This document shows positions 1 to 7,497 of a stretch of 64,000 bases of DNA, in pieces; position 1 is the stretch's first letter; each line of letters opens with the position of its first letter. This DNA comes from Burkholderiaceae bacterium (GTDB taxonomy: Bacteria > Pseudomonadota > Gammaproteobacteria > Burkholderiales > Burkholderiaceae_C): contig JAHCKM010000005.1 in assembly GCA_026125795.1 (NCBI GenBank), positions 451,513 to 515,512 on the forward strand. The letters are read 5' to 3'. The translations under genes and the position numbers were made by a program. The notes beneath the pieces are model-generated. The model was not told where the DNA came from, did no database searches, and saw only the letters and a list, made by a program, of their open reading frames with translations.

Positions 1-1226
1 TCTCGCTGTTCGTGCTGATGTCGACATTCGCCGGTCTGTTCTACCGGCCGTTGCCGGTGCACCGCAGCCCGTTCCTGCTGTGGCTTGCCTTCGGTGTGAC
101 GATCATCCTGTCGTTCCTGGTGGGCCTTGGCGAATACGGGCGCTACGCCGGCACCGAGGTGCGTCCGTTCTTCTACCTGTGGGTGGCAGGTCTGTATGCC
201 TGCACGGCCGATTTCGACGACGACGAGCTGCGCCGCATCGGGCGCTGGTGCGTGTGGGCGGCCTATGCCTTCATCGGGATATCGATCATCCTCTTCGGCG
301 GCGTCGAGGCCGGGCTGATCGATCGCAAGGAGTACTTCGGTGATGCCGAGGGGACGGTGTTCCGCCCGATCGGCTCGCACGCCGTGTTCTTTGTGGCGGC
401 AGTCGCGCTGGTGCAGGCGATGGCCTGGCTGCGCGGATCCGGCACGCGCCACAGCGGCCTGCATGCGGCCCTGCTGTTGATCTTCGTGACGGTTCTGCAG
501 CATCGATCCGTGTGGATCGCGGCGATCTTCGGGCTGTTGTGCGTGATGTTGCTCGAGCGCAGACATCTGCCAAGGCGGTTCCCGCTGTTGCTGGGGTTCG
601 TGCTTGTCGTCACGCTGTCGACGGCCGTGGCCGCCTGGCTGGGGGCGCTGGACGACCTGGGCCGCCGGTTGGTGCAGTCCACGGTGTCGATGGGCGACAG
701 CCAGGGCACGTTCGCTGCGCGCGTCGATGGCTGGGAGCGGTTGGTCGAACAATGGGTCGATGCATCCGCCTGGGTGGCGGCCTTCGGCTTTCCGTTCGGC
801 CGCGGCTACACGCGCATGTACAACGGCCAGCTGATCGAGTTTGCGCCGCACAACTTCTACCTGGACCTGGTGCTGCGCGTGGGCGTCGTTGGGGCCATCT
901 TCTTCATCCTGGCCACCTTGATGGCCATCGTGGGGACGCTGCGCGCAAAGTGCGAATCGGAGTTCGAGTACTTGCTGACCCGCGGTCTTTCGGTGGGACT
1001 GATGGCCTCGCTCGTCTACAACATCGCGTATCCGTCGTACTACATCGTGGGTGGGGCGACCGGGGTGGCGCTCGCCTACATCATGCGACAGCGCAAGCGT
1101 CCCGTGGTCGTCCCTCAGGCGATGCCGCTGCCGCCGCGCGCGCATGCAACACCGATGCGCCACACCGGCGTGCCGGTCATCCGCGCGCGCGGACCGGCCC
1201 GAAGAGGAGGGTGGACCGATGCTTGA
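1..1226 (+). CDS. O-antigen ligase/polymerase-like membrane protein (5' end outside window)
   Basis: The frame is open from base 1, so the N-terminus lies outside the window; about 405 residues are visible. Many hydrophobic segments and one larger loop of about 60-70 residues fit the Wzy/WaaL (Wzy_C) family of polytopic inner-membrane proteins that polymerise or ligate lipid-linked sugar units. The motif APHNFYLDLVLRVG, just before a late membrane segment, matches the conserved HN...G region of these proteins. The C-terminus is a basic cytoplasmic tail. It overlaps the next gene by 8 bp, so the two are probably translationally coupled. Polymerase versus ligase cannot be decided from sequence; position at the head of an EPS cluster favours polymerase. 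Confidence 0.72.
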   Translation, partial: SLFVLMSTFAGLFYRPLPVHRSPFLLWLAFGVTIILSFLVGLGEYGRYAGTEVRPFFYLWVAGLYACTADFDDDELRRIGRWCVWAAYAFIGISIILFGGVEAGLIDRKEYFGDAEGTVFRPIGSHAVFFVAAVALVQAMAWLRGSGTRHSGLHAALLLIFVTVLQHRSVWIAAIFGLLCVMLLERRHLPRRFPLLLGFVLVVTLSTAVAAWLGALDDLGRRLVQSTVSMGDSQGTFAARVDGWERLVEQWVDASAWVAAFGFPFGRGYTRMYNGQLIEFAPHNFYLDLVLRVGVVGAIFFILATLMAIVGTLRAKCESEFEYLLTRGLSVGLMASLVYNIAYPSYYIVGGATGVALAYIMRQRKRPVVVPQAMPLPPRAHATPMRHTGVPVIRARGPARRGGWTDA

Positions 1227-2145
1227 GATGCCACTCCCATCGCCGCCGCGTGCGCGGATCATCGCCGTTCTGACCTGCTTCAATCGCCGGCAGCTGACGC
1301 TCGCCTGCCTCGACGCGCTTGCAGAGTCGTCGCGTGTTGCCGCCGTCGATCTGTCGGTGGTGCTGGTCGACGACGCCAGCACCGACGGCACGGCCGCCGC
1401 AGTCCGTGCGCGGTTTCCGTGGGTCGAAGTCATCGATGGTCAGGGCGACCTGTACTGGAACCGCGGCATGCACCAGGGCTTCGCGCGGGCATTGGGGCGC
1501 GATGCCGATCACTACCTGTGGCTGAACGACGACACGCACCTGGTTCCCGCGGCTTTGTCGATGCTGTTGGACCAGTCCGATGCACTGAGGCGGCGCGAGG
1601 GCAATCCTGTCGTGATGGTGGGTGCGACCGTGGGGCGCGACAGCGGCAAGTTGTCGTACGGCGGCCGCGTGGCGCGAGACCGGCTGCGGCGCTTCAACTA
1701 CACGCTGGTGTGGAGCGAGCGTGAACCGGTGCCCTGCCAGGCGATGGAGGGCAACTGTGTGCTGATCCCGCGCGAGATCGCCAGCAAGGTGGGCAACCTG
1801 GATCCCACTTTCGAGCACGCGATGGGGGACACCGACTACGGCCTGCGGGTGCTGGCGACCGGCTACAAGCTCTACGTCGCCCAGGGGATCGTCGGCCATT
1901 GTTCGGTCAATCCCACTGGTGGCACCTATTTCGACAGTTCGTTGCCGCTGGCCAGGCGCTGGAAGCTGATCCGCAGCCGCAAAGGGCTCCCGGTGCGTTC
2001 GTGGCTGCACTTCACGCGACGCCACGGCGGCGTGCTGTGGCCGCTGCATTTCGCCTGGCCCTACGCGCGCGTGCTGCTGTCGGGCATCGGCGGCGTGATC
2101 CGGCGGCGGCACTCGAACGACGCACGGGTATCGAGGTCGGCATGA
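1219..2145 (+). CDS. GT2-family glycosyltransferase
   Basis: A 308-residue protein with a GT-A fold. It opens with a nucleotide-sugar binding strand (IIAVLTCFNR), then VLVDDAST at about residues 48-55 and a metal-binding NDD near residue 104 (LWLNDDTHL). DTDYGLRVL further on is typical of rhamnosyltransferase-like GT2 enzymes. The start at 1219 was chosen because a strong ribosome site (GAAGAGGAGGG, 1201-1211) sits at good distance and because it overlaps the preceding stop by 8 bp. It probably adds one sugar to the lipid-linked EPS repeat at the cytoplasmic face. Donor and acceptor cannot be read from sequence. There is no transmembrane segment. Confidence 0.85.
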   Translation: MLEMPLPSPPRARIIAVLTCFNRRQLTLACLDALAESSRVAAVDLSVVLVDDASTDGTAAAVRARFPWVEVIDGQGDLYWNRGMHQGFARALGRDADHYLWLNDDTHLVPAALSMLLDQSDALRRREGNPVVMVGATVGRDSGKLSYGGRVARDRLRRFNYTLVWSEREPVPCQAMEGNCVLIPREIASKVGNLDPTFEHAMGDTDYGLRVLATGYKLYVAQGIVGHCSVNPTGGTYFDSSLPLARRWKLIRSRKGLPVRSWLHFTRRHGGVLWPLHFAWPYARVLLSGIGGVIRRRHSNDARVSRSA

Positions 2146-2235
2146 GACAGGCAAACGCATGCGCAGTCGATGGTCGACTGCACCATCAGCAACACGGTTC
2201 GCCCGCGCGGCAACCCACGTTCAGCGAGTGACACC

Positions 2236-4128
2236 ATGTGCGGGATCTTCGGCCATGTCGGCAAACTCGAGCGTGCATCCGCCGAGCGGTGCCTCCACAC
2301 CTTGTCGCATCGCGGTCCGGATGGGTGGGGGCTGTGGCAAGGCGACGGTATCACGCTGGGACATCGCAGGCTCTCGATCCTCGACCTGTCGGAGAACGGC
2401 AAGCAGCCGATGAGCTATGCGAACGGCCGCTACTGGATCACCTTCAACGGCGAGATCTACAACTTCCTCGAGATCCGCAGCGAACTCGAGGCTGCCGGCC
2501 ACGCGTTCCGCAGCGAATCCGACACCGAGGTGATTCTGGCGGCCTATGCGCAGTGGGGCGAGGCCTGCCTCAACCGCTTCAACGGGATGTGGGCGTTCGC
2601 GATCTGGGACACGGTGGAGCGCAGTCTGTTCCTGGCCCGAGACCGCTTCGGCAAGAAGCCGCTTTTCTACGCCGAACTGCCCGACGGCGGATTTGCCTTC
2701 GCCTCCGAAATGAAGGCCTTGTTGCCGTTGCTGCCGGATGCTGCACCGGATCGCCAGATGATCCGCAGCATGACGCTGCGCTCGAGCTTTGCCTACGAAG
2801 CCACCGAGCGCTGCCTCATCTCCGGCATCAAGCGATTCCTGGCCGGTCATTGCGGCACGTTCAGCGCGGGGCGCCTGCGCGCCAGTCGTTGGTGGAACAC
2901 GCTCGATCACCTGCCGCAAATCCCCGAGCGCTACGAGGAGCAGGTGGAGCAGCTGCGCAGCCTGCTCACCGATGCCTGCCGGCTGCGCATGCGCAGCGAC
3001 GTGACCATCGGCACCGCGCTGTCGGGCGGGTTGGACTCCAGCGCGATCTTCTCGCTGCTGGCGCAGATCAATCGCGAGCATCGAGGCGAGGCGCGCCTCT
3101 CGGGCGACTGGCAGCACGCCTTCGTGGCGTCGTTTCCCGGTACACCGCTGGACGAAGCCGAGTTCGCCCGACAGGTGGCCCGGCATGCGGGCATCGAAGC
3201 GACGATCCTGCCGATCGATCCGGCGCAGCACATCGGCCAGCTGCAACGCATGCTGTATCTGTACGAAGACCTGACAGTGACCAGCCCGCTGCCTTTTGTG
3301 GCGCTCTACGGCGAAATCAAGCGCGCCGGGGTCACCGTCACGCTCGACGGCCACGCCGCTGACGAACTGTTCGGTGGATACAGCACCGACTGGGCCTACG
3401 CCTTGATCGACGCCGGGTTGGATCGGGCTCGGATCAACGACGTGCTCGATGTCTACGACGGCGGCATTCCGCAGGGATCGAGCCAGTTCCGCAGGCCCAG
3501 CGGACGCCTGGCTTCCTATGCGCGGCGCCTGGGCGGTACGCTGGCCAAGTACGCCTTCGGCATGCACGACAACCTCGGGCCGGAATACACCCGCCACCCG
3601 CGCTGGGCGGAGCTCGACCATTTGAGCCGTGCGCTGTTCTGGCAGACGCATGCCTTCGTGCTGCCCACCATCTTGCGCAGCTACGATCGTTACGGCATGG
3701 CCAACTCGGTCGAGATCCGCATGCCGTTCCTCGATTGGCGCGTGGCGGCGTTTGCTTTCGCGCTGCCGTGGCACTCCAAGATCCGGCGCGGATTCTCCAA
3801 GGCCATCGTGCGCGACGCCGCGGCCCCGTACATGCCGCAGGAGATCGCCTATCGCCGCACCAAGATCGGCTTCAACTCGCCGATCGTCGACTGGATGCGC
3901 GGTCCCCTGCGCGGTTTCTTCATGGACACGCTGAACTCGGCGGCGTTCAAACGCTGCGACCTCGTGAACCCCGTGCAGGCGACCCAGCGGGTCGAACACG
4001 TCCTGCGCGACAGCACGGCCACCTTCAAGGAGGGCGAGCGCGCGTGGTGGAGCGTGTTGCCTTTCCTGTGGCAGGAAGCGATGCGCTACGACTCCACGCC
4101 GACGCCGGCGGCGCTCAAGCCGGCCTGA
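2236..4128 (+). CDS. asnB: Glutamine-hydrolysing asparagine synthetase-like amidotransferase
   Basis: A 630-residue protein starting MCGIFGHVG, so the N-terminal nucleophile Cys2 of the class II glutaminase domain is intact; this fixes the start at 2236. The glutaminase domain covers about residues 1-215 (FNGEIYN, LARDRFGKKPL). The ATP-pyrophosphatase domain carries SGGLDSS near residue 263 and later GHAADELFGGY. Length fits the AsnB family. Members inside polysaccharide clusters often amidate a sugar acid or have an unknown acceptor, so the substrate here may not be aspartate. It is 90 bp downstream of the GT2 gene. Its last 14 bases overlap the end of the convergent gene on the other strand. 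Confidence 0.88.
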   Translation: MCGIFGHVGKLERASAERCLHTLSHRGPDGWGLWQGDGITLGHRRLSILDLSENGKQPMSYANGRYWITFNGEIYNFLEIRSELEAAGHAFRSESDTEVILAAYAQWGEACLNRFNGMWAFAIWDTVERSLFLARDRFGKKPLFYAELPDGGFAFASEMKALLPLLPDAAPDRQMIRSMTLRSSFAYEATERCLISGIKRFLAGHCGTFSAGRLRASRWWNTLDHLPQIPERYEEQVEQLRSLLTDACRLRMRSDVTIGTALSGGLDSSAIFSLLAQINREHRGEARLSGDWQHAFVASFPGTPLDEAEFARQVARHAGIEATILPIDPAQHIGQLQRMLYLYEDLTVTSPLPFVALYGEIKRAGVTVTLDGHAADELFGGYSTDWAYALIDAGLDRARINDVLDVYDGGIPQGSSQFRRPSGRLASYARRLGGTLAKYAFGMHDNLGPEYTRHPRWAELDHLSRALFWQTHAFVLPTILRSYDRYGMANSVEIRMPFLDWRVAAFAFALPWHSKIRRGFSKAIVRDAAAPYMPQEIAYRRTKIGFNSPIVDWMRGPLRGFFMDTLNSAAFKRCDLVNPVQATQRVEHVLRDSTATFKEGERAWWSVLPFLWQEAMRYDSTPTPAALKPA

Positions 4129-5305
4129 CGCCGCGCATGGGCGGCATCTGCAAGCAGCGCTCGATGCCGGTGACGAAATTGTCCACCATCGCGTCGAGCG
4201 TGTAGCGGCCCGCGTCTTGCACCGCGGCCGTGCGCACGCGCTGATGCAGCGCGGCGTCGCGCAGCAGCGCGAGGTAGCTGTCGGCAATGGCCCGAGCGTC
4301 GGCATCAACGACAAAGCCGTTGCGCTCGGGCTCCAGGTACGCGATCTCGGGCCCGTGGCGCGCATCGCGCGTGGTGATCATCGGCAGTCCGGCGCAGAAG
4401 GCGTCCAGCACATGCAGGCCCACTGCGCCCGGGCTCAGGTACGCGTTGGCCACCCGGAACCAGGCCGCCTTGTCGGCACCCCGTTGAACGCCGACGCAAT
4501 GCAGCCATGGGCGGGTGGCAGCGGCCTCGGTCAGTTGGGACCGGCTCGGCCCGTCTCCAATCACGGCGAGCCGGAAGTCCGGGCGCTCGGCATGCACAAG
4601 GTCCGCGGCGGCCACCAGCAGATCGAGCCGCTTGTCCGGATACAGCGAGCCGCAGTACACGCCGATCGGTGCGCCCGGCTCGGCGCCGAGACGCTCGAGG
4701 CAGCTGTTCATGCTCGCGGCGCCCACCGCAGCCAGATCCTGGACGAACCGGTCGTTGTCGATCGCGTTGTTGAGCACCGAGATGCGTTCGTCCGGAAAGC
4801 CGTCCGAGCGCAAGAGTGAGCGCGTGCTGTCGGTGTACGCAAACCACCAATCGACCCGGTTGACGAACCAACGCTTCCAGCGCTCGCGCAGACCCGTGGG
4901 TGCTGTGCTTTGAAGGTTGCGGCCATGTCCCCAGAAGGCCACGCGCTGCCCGGGCGGTGTGCGAAGCCGCAGCAACCAGGGGTAGTTGGACAGCAGCCGG
5001 TTCTCCTGGATCAGCACGACCAGATCGGCATCGCGCAGCGCGGCGGGATACGGTTGCCAAACCAGATCGACGCCGCCCACCCGCAGGAACCGGTTGCGCA
5101 CCGTATCGGCCCACGCAATCTGGCCGGTGTCGCGCTTGAGAGCCTCGTAGGGCGAAGCCTGGCCGTGAACCAGGTGCAGCTCGACCCGATGCTCCGCGCA
5201 GGCCGCACGCAATCGCTCGAACAAGGCCACTCGATAGTGCAGGAGCCGGTGCTGCGCGATCACGACGCGGGCACGCCCGCCAGAGCGGTTCACGGCACGA
5301 CCCAC
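4115..5305 (-). CDS. GT4-family glycosyltransferase
   Basis: About 396 residues from a GTG at 5305 preceded by AGGTGG; a GTG at 5293 is the alternative. The open frame continues to 5530, but that would overlap most of the tail of the acetyltransferase upstream. It has the two-domain GT-B layout. The N-terminal half begins RVVIAQHRLLHYRVALFERL. The C-terminal half has IGVYCGSLYPDKRLDLLV and LDAFCAGLPMITTRDARHGPEI, the EX7E region with Asp in place of the first Glu. No membrane segments. It is 46 bp downstream of the acetyltransferase gene and convergent with asnB. Likely role: transfer of a sugar during EPS repeat assembly. Confidence 0.82.
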   Translation of the reverse strand: MGRAVNRSGGRARVVIAQHRLLHYRVALFERLRAACAEHRVELHLVHGQASPYEALKRDTGQIAWADTVRNRFLRVGGVDLVWQPYPAALRDADLVVLIQENRLLSNYPWLLRLRTPPGQRVAFWGHGRNLQSTAPTGLRERWKRWFVNRVDWWFAYTDSTRSLLRSDGFPDERISVLNNAIDNDRFVQDLAAVGAASMNSCLERLGAEPGAPIGVYCGSLYPDKRLDLLVAAADLVHAERPDFRLAVIGDGPSRSQLTEAAATRPWLHCVGVQRGADKAAWFRVANAYLSPGAVGLHVLDAFCAGLPMITTRDARHGPEIAYLEPERNGFVVDADARAIADSYLALLRDAALHQRVRTAAVQDAGRYTLDAMVDNFVTGIERCLQMPPMRGVRPA

Positions 5306-5351
5306 GCGCCACCTGCGCCGGGATAGGCGCCTCCGAGGTCGCCGTGCCAGC

Positions 5352-6050
5352 TCATGGAACCGTTCGCTTGTGGCCAGGCTGCACGATCCAATGGTCGTAG
5401 CCGCGTTCCGAAGACCTGAAGCGGCCGGCCTGAACGCCAGATTCATGCGCCTGGATCTCTTCGCTTGAAGTGAATCGCCGCCCGATCGGCTTCGCCGGGT
5501 TGCCGCCGACCACGCTGTAGGGTTCCACATCCTCCTTCACCACCGATCCAGCGGCAACGATGGCACCACGGCCGATTCGAACGCCGCTCAGCACGATGGC
5601 GCCATAGCCGAGCCACACGTCGTCGTCGATGAACACCTCTTCGGAGCGATACGGCGACGGCGTGCGCTGGCTGCCGATCCAGTGGCCAAACCGCACAGGC
5701 ACGCCTGGCGTCTTGAAGTCGTGGTCGCGCCTGCCGACCAGAGCGACACGATTGGCGACCAGCACGAAGCGCCCGATCCGACAGTTGGTTTCGATGCACA
5801 CCTCGTGGCCCAGGTAGCTGTGATCACCGATCTCGATGCGCTCGGGTGCCCACAGGCGCGGCCTCGAGCCCACGTGGAGGTCGGTGCCGAAGCGTCGGAT
5901 CGGCGCACTGCAGGTGGCCAGCCGATACCGGGTGGCCAGCCGCCGCAGGCCCGCCAACACGCCGGCCAGGCCGCTACGCAGCATGGGCAGAGGCGCGAGC
6001 CGCCGCGCTGCACACAATGGCACAGCCTGAAACGAGCTTGACGCCATCAA
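5352..6050 (-). CDS. WcaF-like left-handed beta-helix acetyltransferase
   Basis: A 232-residue protein with the hexapeptide repeats of the LbH fold, seen from IEIGDHSYLGHEVCIE through VWLGYGAIVLSGVRIGRGAIVAAGSVV, ending in the family signature SVVGGNPAKPIGRR. The RDHDF segment carries the likely catalytic histidine. These soluble trimers acetylate sugar hydroxyls using acetyl-CoA, so it probably decorates the EPS. The first about 45 residues are basic and not part of the fold, so a start further in is possible; 6050 or 6047 (adjacent ATG codons) are the simplest. It shares a 139-bp divergent spacer with the beta-helix lipoprotein gene. Confidence 0.83.
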   Translation of the reverse strand: MMASSSFQAVPLCAARRLAPLPMLRSGLAGVLAGLRRLATRYRLATCSAPIRRFGTDLHVGSRPRLWAPERIEIGDHSYLGHEVCIETNCRIGRFVLVANRVALVGRRDHDFKTPGVPVRFGHWIGSQRTPSPYRSEEVFIDDDVWLGYGAIVLSGVRIGRGAIVAAGSVVKEDVEPYSVVGGNPAKPIGRRFTSSEEIQAHESGVQAGRFRSSERGYDHWIVQPGHKRTVP

Positions 6051-6140
6051 GGGTTGTCTTCATATCGCGTTACGAAGCCCGGATTGTCCTTACAACTTGG
6101 TGCCCGGCTGGCCGGTGCCGAGCCTCGATGATGAACCCAG

Positions 6141-6156
6141 CCCCCTGTTCAGGGGG
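6141..6156. promoter_or_regulatory. Short perfect inverted repeat in divergent spacer
   Basis: CCCCCTG, a 2-base gap, then CAGGGGG, lying 33 bases upstream of the lipoprotein start at 6190 and about 90 bases upstream of the divergent acetyltransferase. There is no T-run after it, so it does not look like a terminator; an operator-like site is possible. Function is unknown. Confidence 0.3.
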
Positions 6157-6189
6157 TTCCTCACATCAAGAGAGCTTGGAACCTGCTAG

Positions 6190-7353
6190 ATGATCCATCA
6201 GTCCCGAACAACAAAGCCACGCCATTCGAGCATGAGTGCAGCGATCATGCTGCTTCTGTCGGCTTGCGGAGGAAGTGGCGGCGGCACATCCACCGAGGCC
6301 GAAGCATCGGGCGAGTCGCCCACCGTGGCGGAGGTGGCATGGTCGCAATGCGCCACCGAAGGCGGCACCTGCTCCTTCTCCGGCACTCGCGCCGTGCGAT
6401 ACGGCACCTCCGACAAGTTCAACACGCTCACCGCCAGCAATGGCGTCTCCTGCACGAACCAGGTGTTCGGTGACCCGGCCGTGGGCGAGTTGAAGACCTG
6501 CTGGGTTGGGGGCAATGGGGCCAGCACCCCCGCGGCGCCGCCGACGCCGGCGGTATCGCCGAACAGTGGCTCGGCAGGTCCGCGTGTCAGCTCGTTCTCA
6601 TCGTCCGGGCCGATCGTCGCCAGTGCCGGCCAGGTCATCGCCGGTGTGCGGATCCAGAATTCCGGCGGCCCTTGCATCACCATCCCCGCCGGCGCCACCG
6701 GAGTGGTTGTGCGCGACTCCGACATCGGACCGTGCGGCGGCAGCGCCAACATCCTGATCGAGGGTGCGAACGCGACCGTCGAATACTCCTTCGTTCACAA
6801 CGGCAATCGCGGCGTGCTGGCGCACCACACCAGTGGCGCCGTCACCCGCAACAGCAAGTTCGACACCTTCTACGGGCCCAAATTCAACGGCACCGCGATC
6901 GAGTACGACTACATGGACGGCGGCGTGATCGACGGCAACGTGGTCACCGGCAGCAACTACGCGAGCGATGCGGTGAGCTCGTACGAAAGCTCCGGCATCC
7001 GGATGACCAACAACCTCATCGACATCAATGTGGCCGAGCCGTCGGCGGCCGCTTTCACGATGGGCGATTCCACCAGCGGCAAGCCCGGCGCCAACAACTA
7101 CGTCGCCGGCAACATCGTGCGCCAGAGCGGCGGCGTACCGGCCGGCGTGTTCGGCTCCAACGGCAACACCGTCCTCGAGAAGAACTGCCTCACCGCCGGC
7201 ATCCAGGCCTACAACTACTCCGGCGTGTTCGTCGGTGTGACGGTCCGGAACAACGTCATCAACATGGCCGCCTCGTTCGTCCCCGACGCCTCCGCCATCG
7301 CCGGCTGGGGGACCAATATCAATTCGACGAACTGCGCTCTGGTTCCCAACTGA
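6190..7353 (+). CDS. Secreted beta-helix lipoprotein, shorter paralog
   Basis: A 387-residue protein with a lipoprotein signal: basic start, hydrophobic stretch, lipobox LSAC with Cys26. Residues of about 50-105 form a small cysteine-containing module (WSQCATEGGTCSFSGTRAVRYG) that I recall from secreted carbohydrate-active proteins but cannot name. About 250 residues of right-handed parallel beta-helix of the pectate-lyase-like type follow (RDSDIGPCGG, NNLIDINVAEPS, RNNVINMA). It has a convergent paralog at 7498-9012. Inside an EPS cluster it may bind, trim or cleave the polymer at the outer membrane; no catalytic residues can be assigned. An internal ATG at 6232 is an alternative start. Confidence 0.72.
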   Translation: MIHQSRTTKPRHSSMSAAIMLLLSACGGSGGGTSTEAEASGESPTVAEVAWSQCATEGGTCSFSGTRAVRYGTSDKFNTLTASNGVSCTNQVFGDPAVGELKTCWVGGNGASTPAAPPTPAVSPNSGSAGPRVSSFSSSGPIVASAGQVIAGVRIQNSGGPCITIPAGATGVVVRDSDIGPCGGSANILIEGANATVEYSFVHNGNRGVLAHHTSGAVTRNSKFDTFYGPKFNGTAIEYDYMDGGVIDGNVVTGSNYASDAVSSYESSGIRMTNNLIDINVAEPSAAAFTMGDSTSGKPGANNYVAGNIVRQSGGVPAGVFGSNGNTVLEKNCLTAGIQAYNYSGVFVGVTVRNNVINMAASFVPDASAIAGWGTNINSTNCALVPN

Positions 7354-7405
7354 ACCTGCCGGCGTGCCAAGCCGCAGCACTGGCCTGCGGCGGGCACAAA
7401 CAATC

Positions 7406-7436
7406 AGGGGCGGTCATCCATCGGATGACCGCCCCT
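7406..7436. terminator. Strong hairpin terminator between convergent lipoprotein genes
   Basis: A perfect 14-bp stem (AGGGGCGGTCATCC / GGATGACCGCCCCT) with an ATC loop, followed by GTCGTTTT. It starts 52 bases after the stop of the plus-strand lipoprotein gene, the best rho-independent terminator in the window. The stem could also stop minus-strand transcription. Confidence 0.85.
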
Positions 7437-7464
7437 GTCGTTTTGCGCGCCGTTTGCGGCGCTT

Positions 7465-7489
7465 CCGGGACGCGCAAAGTGCGTCCCGG
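7465..7489. terminator. Second hairpin, next to the minus-strand gene end
   Basis: A 9-bp perfect stem (CCGGGACGC / GCGTCCCGG) with a 7-base loop, 8 bases beyond the stop of the minus-strand lipoprotein gene. There is no clear T-run on that strand, so it may be a weak terminator or an mRNA-stabilising stem. Confidence 0.5.
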
Positions 7490-7497
7490 GTCTCAGA

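Noticed and set aside
2221-4365. A 714-codon open frame antisense to asnB
   Set aside because: Shadow frame of a GC-rich gene; no RBS, no family resemblance, and the plus-strand AsnB motifs are complete.
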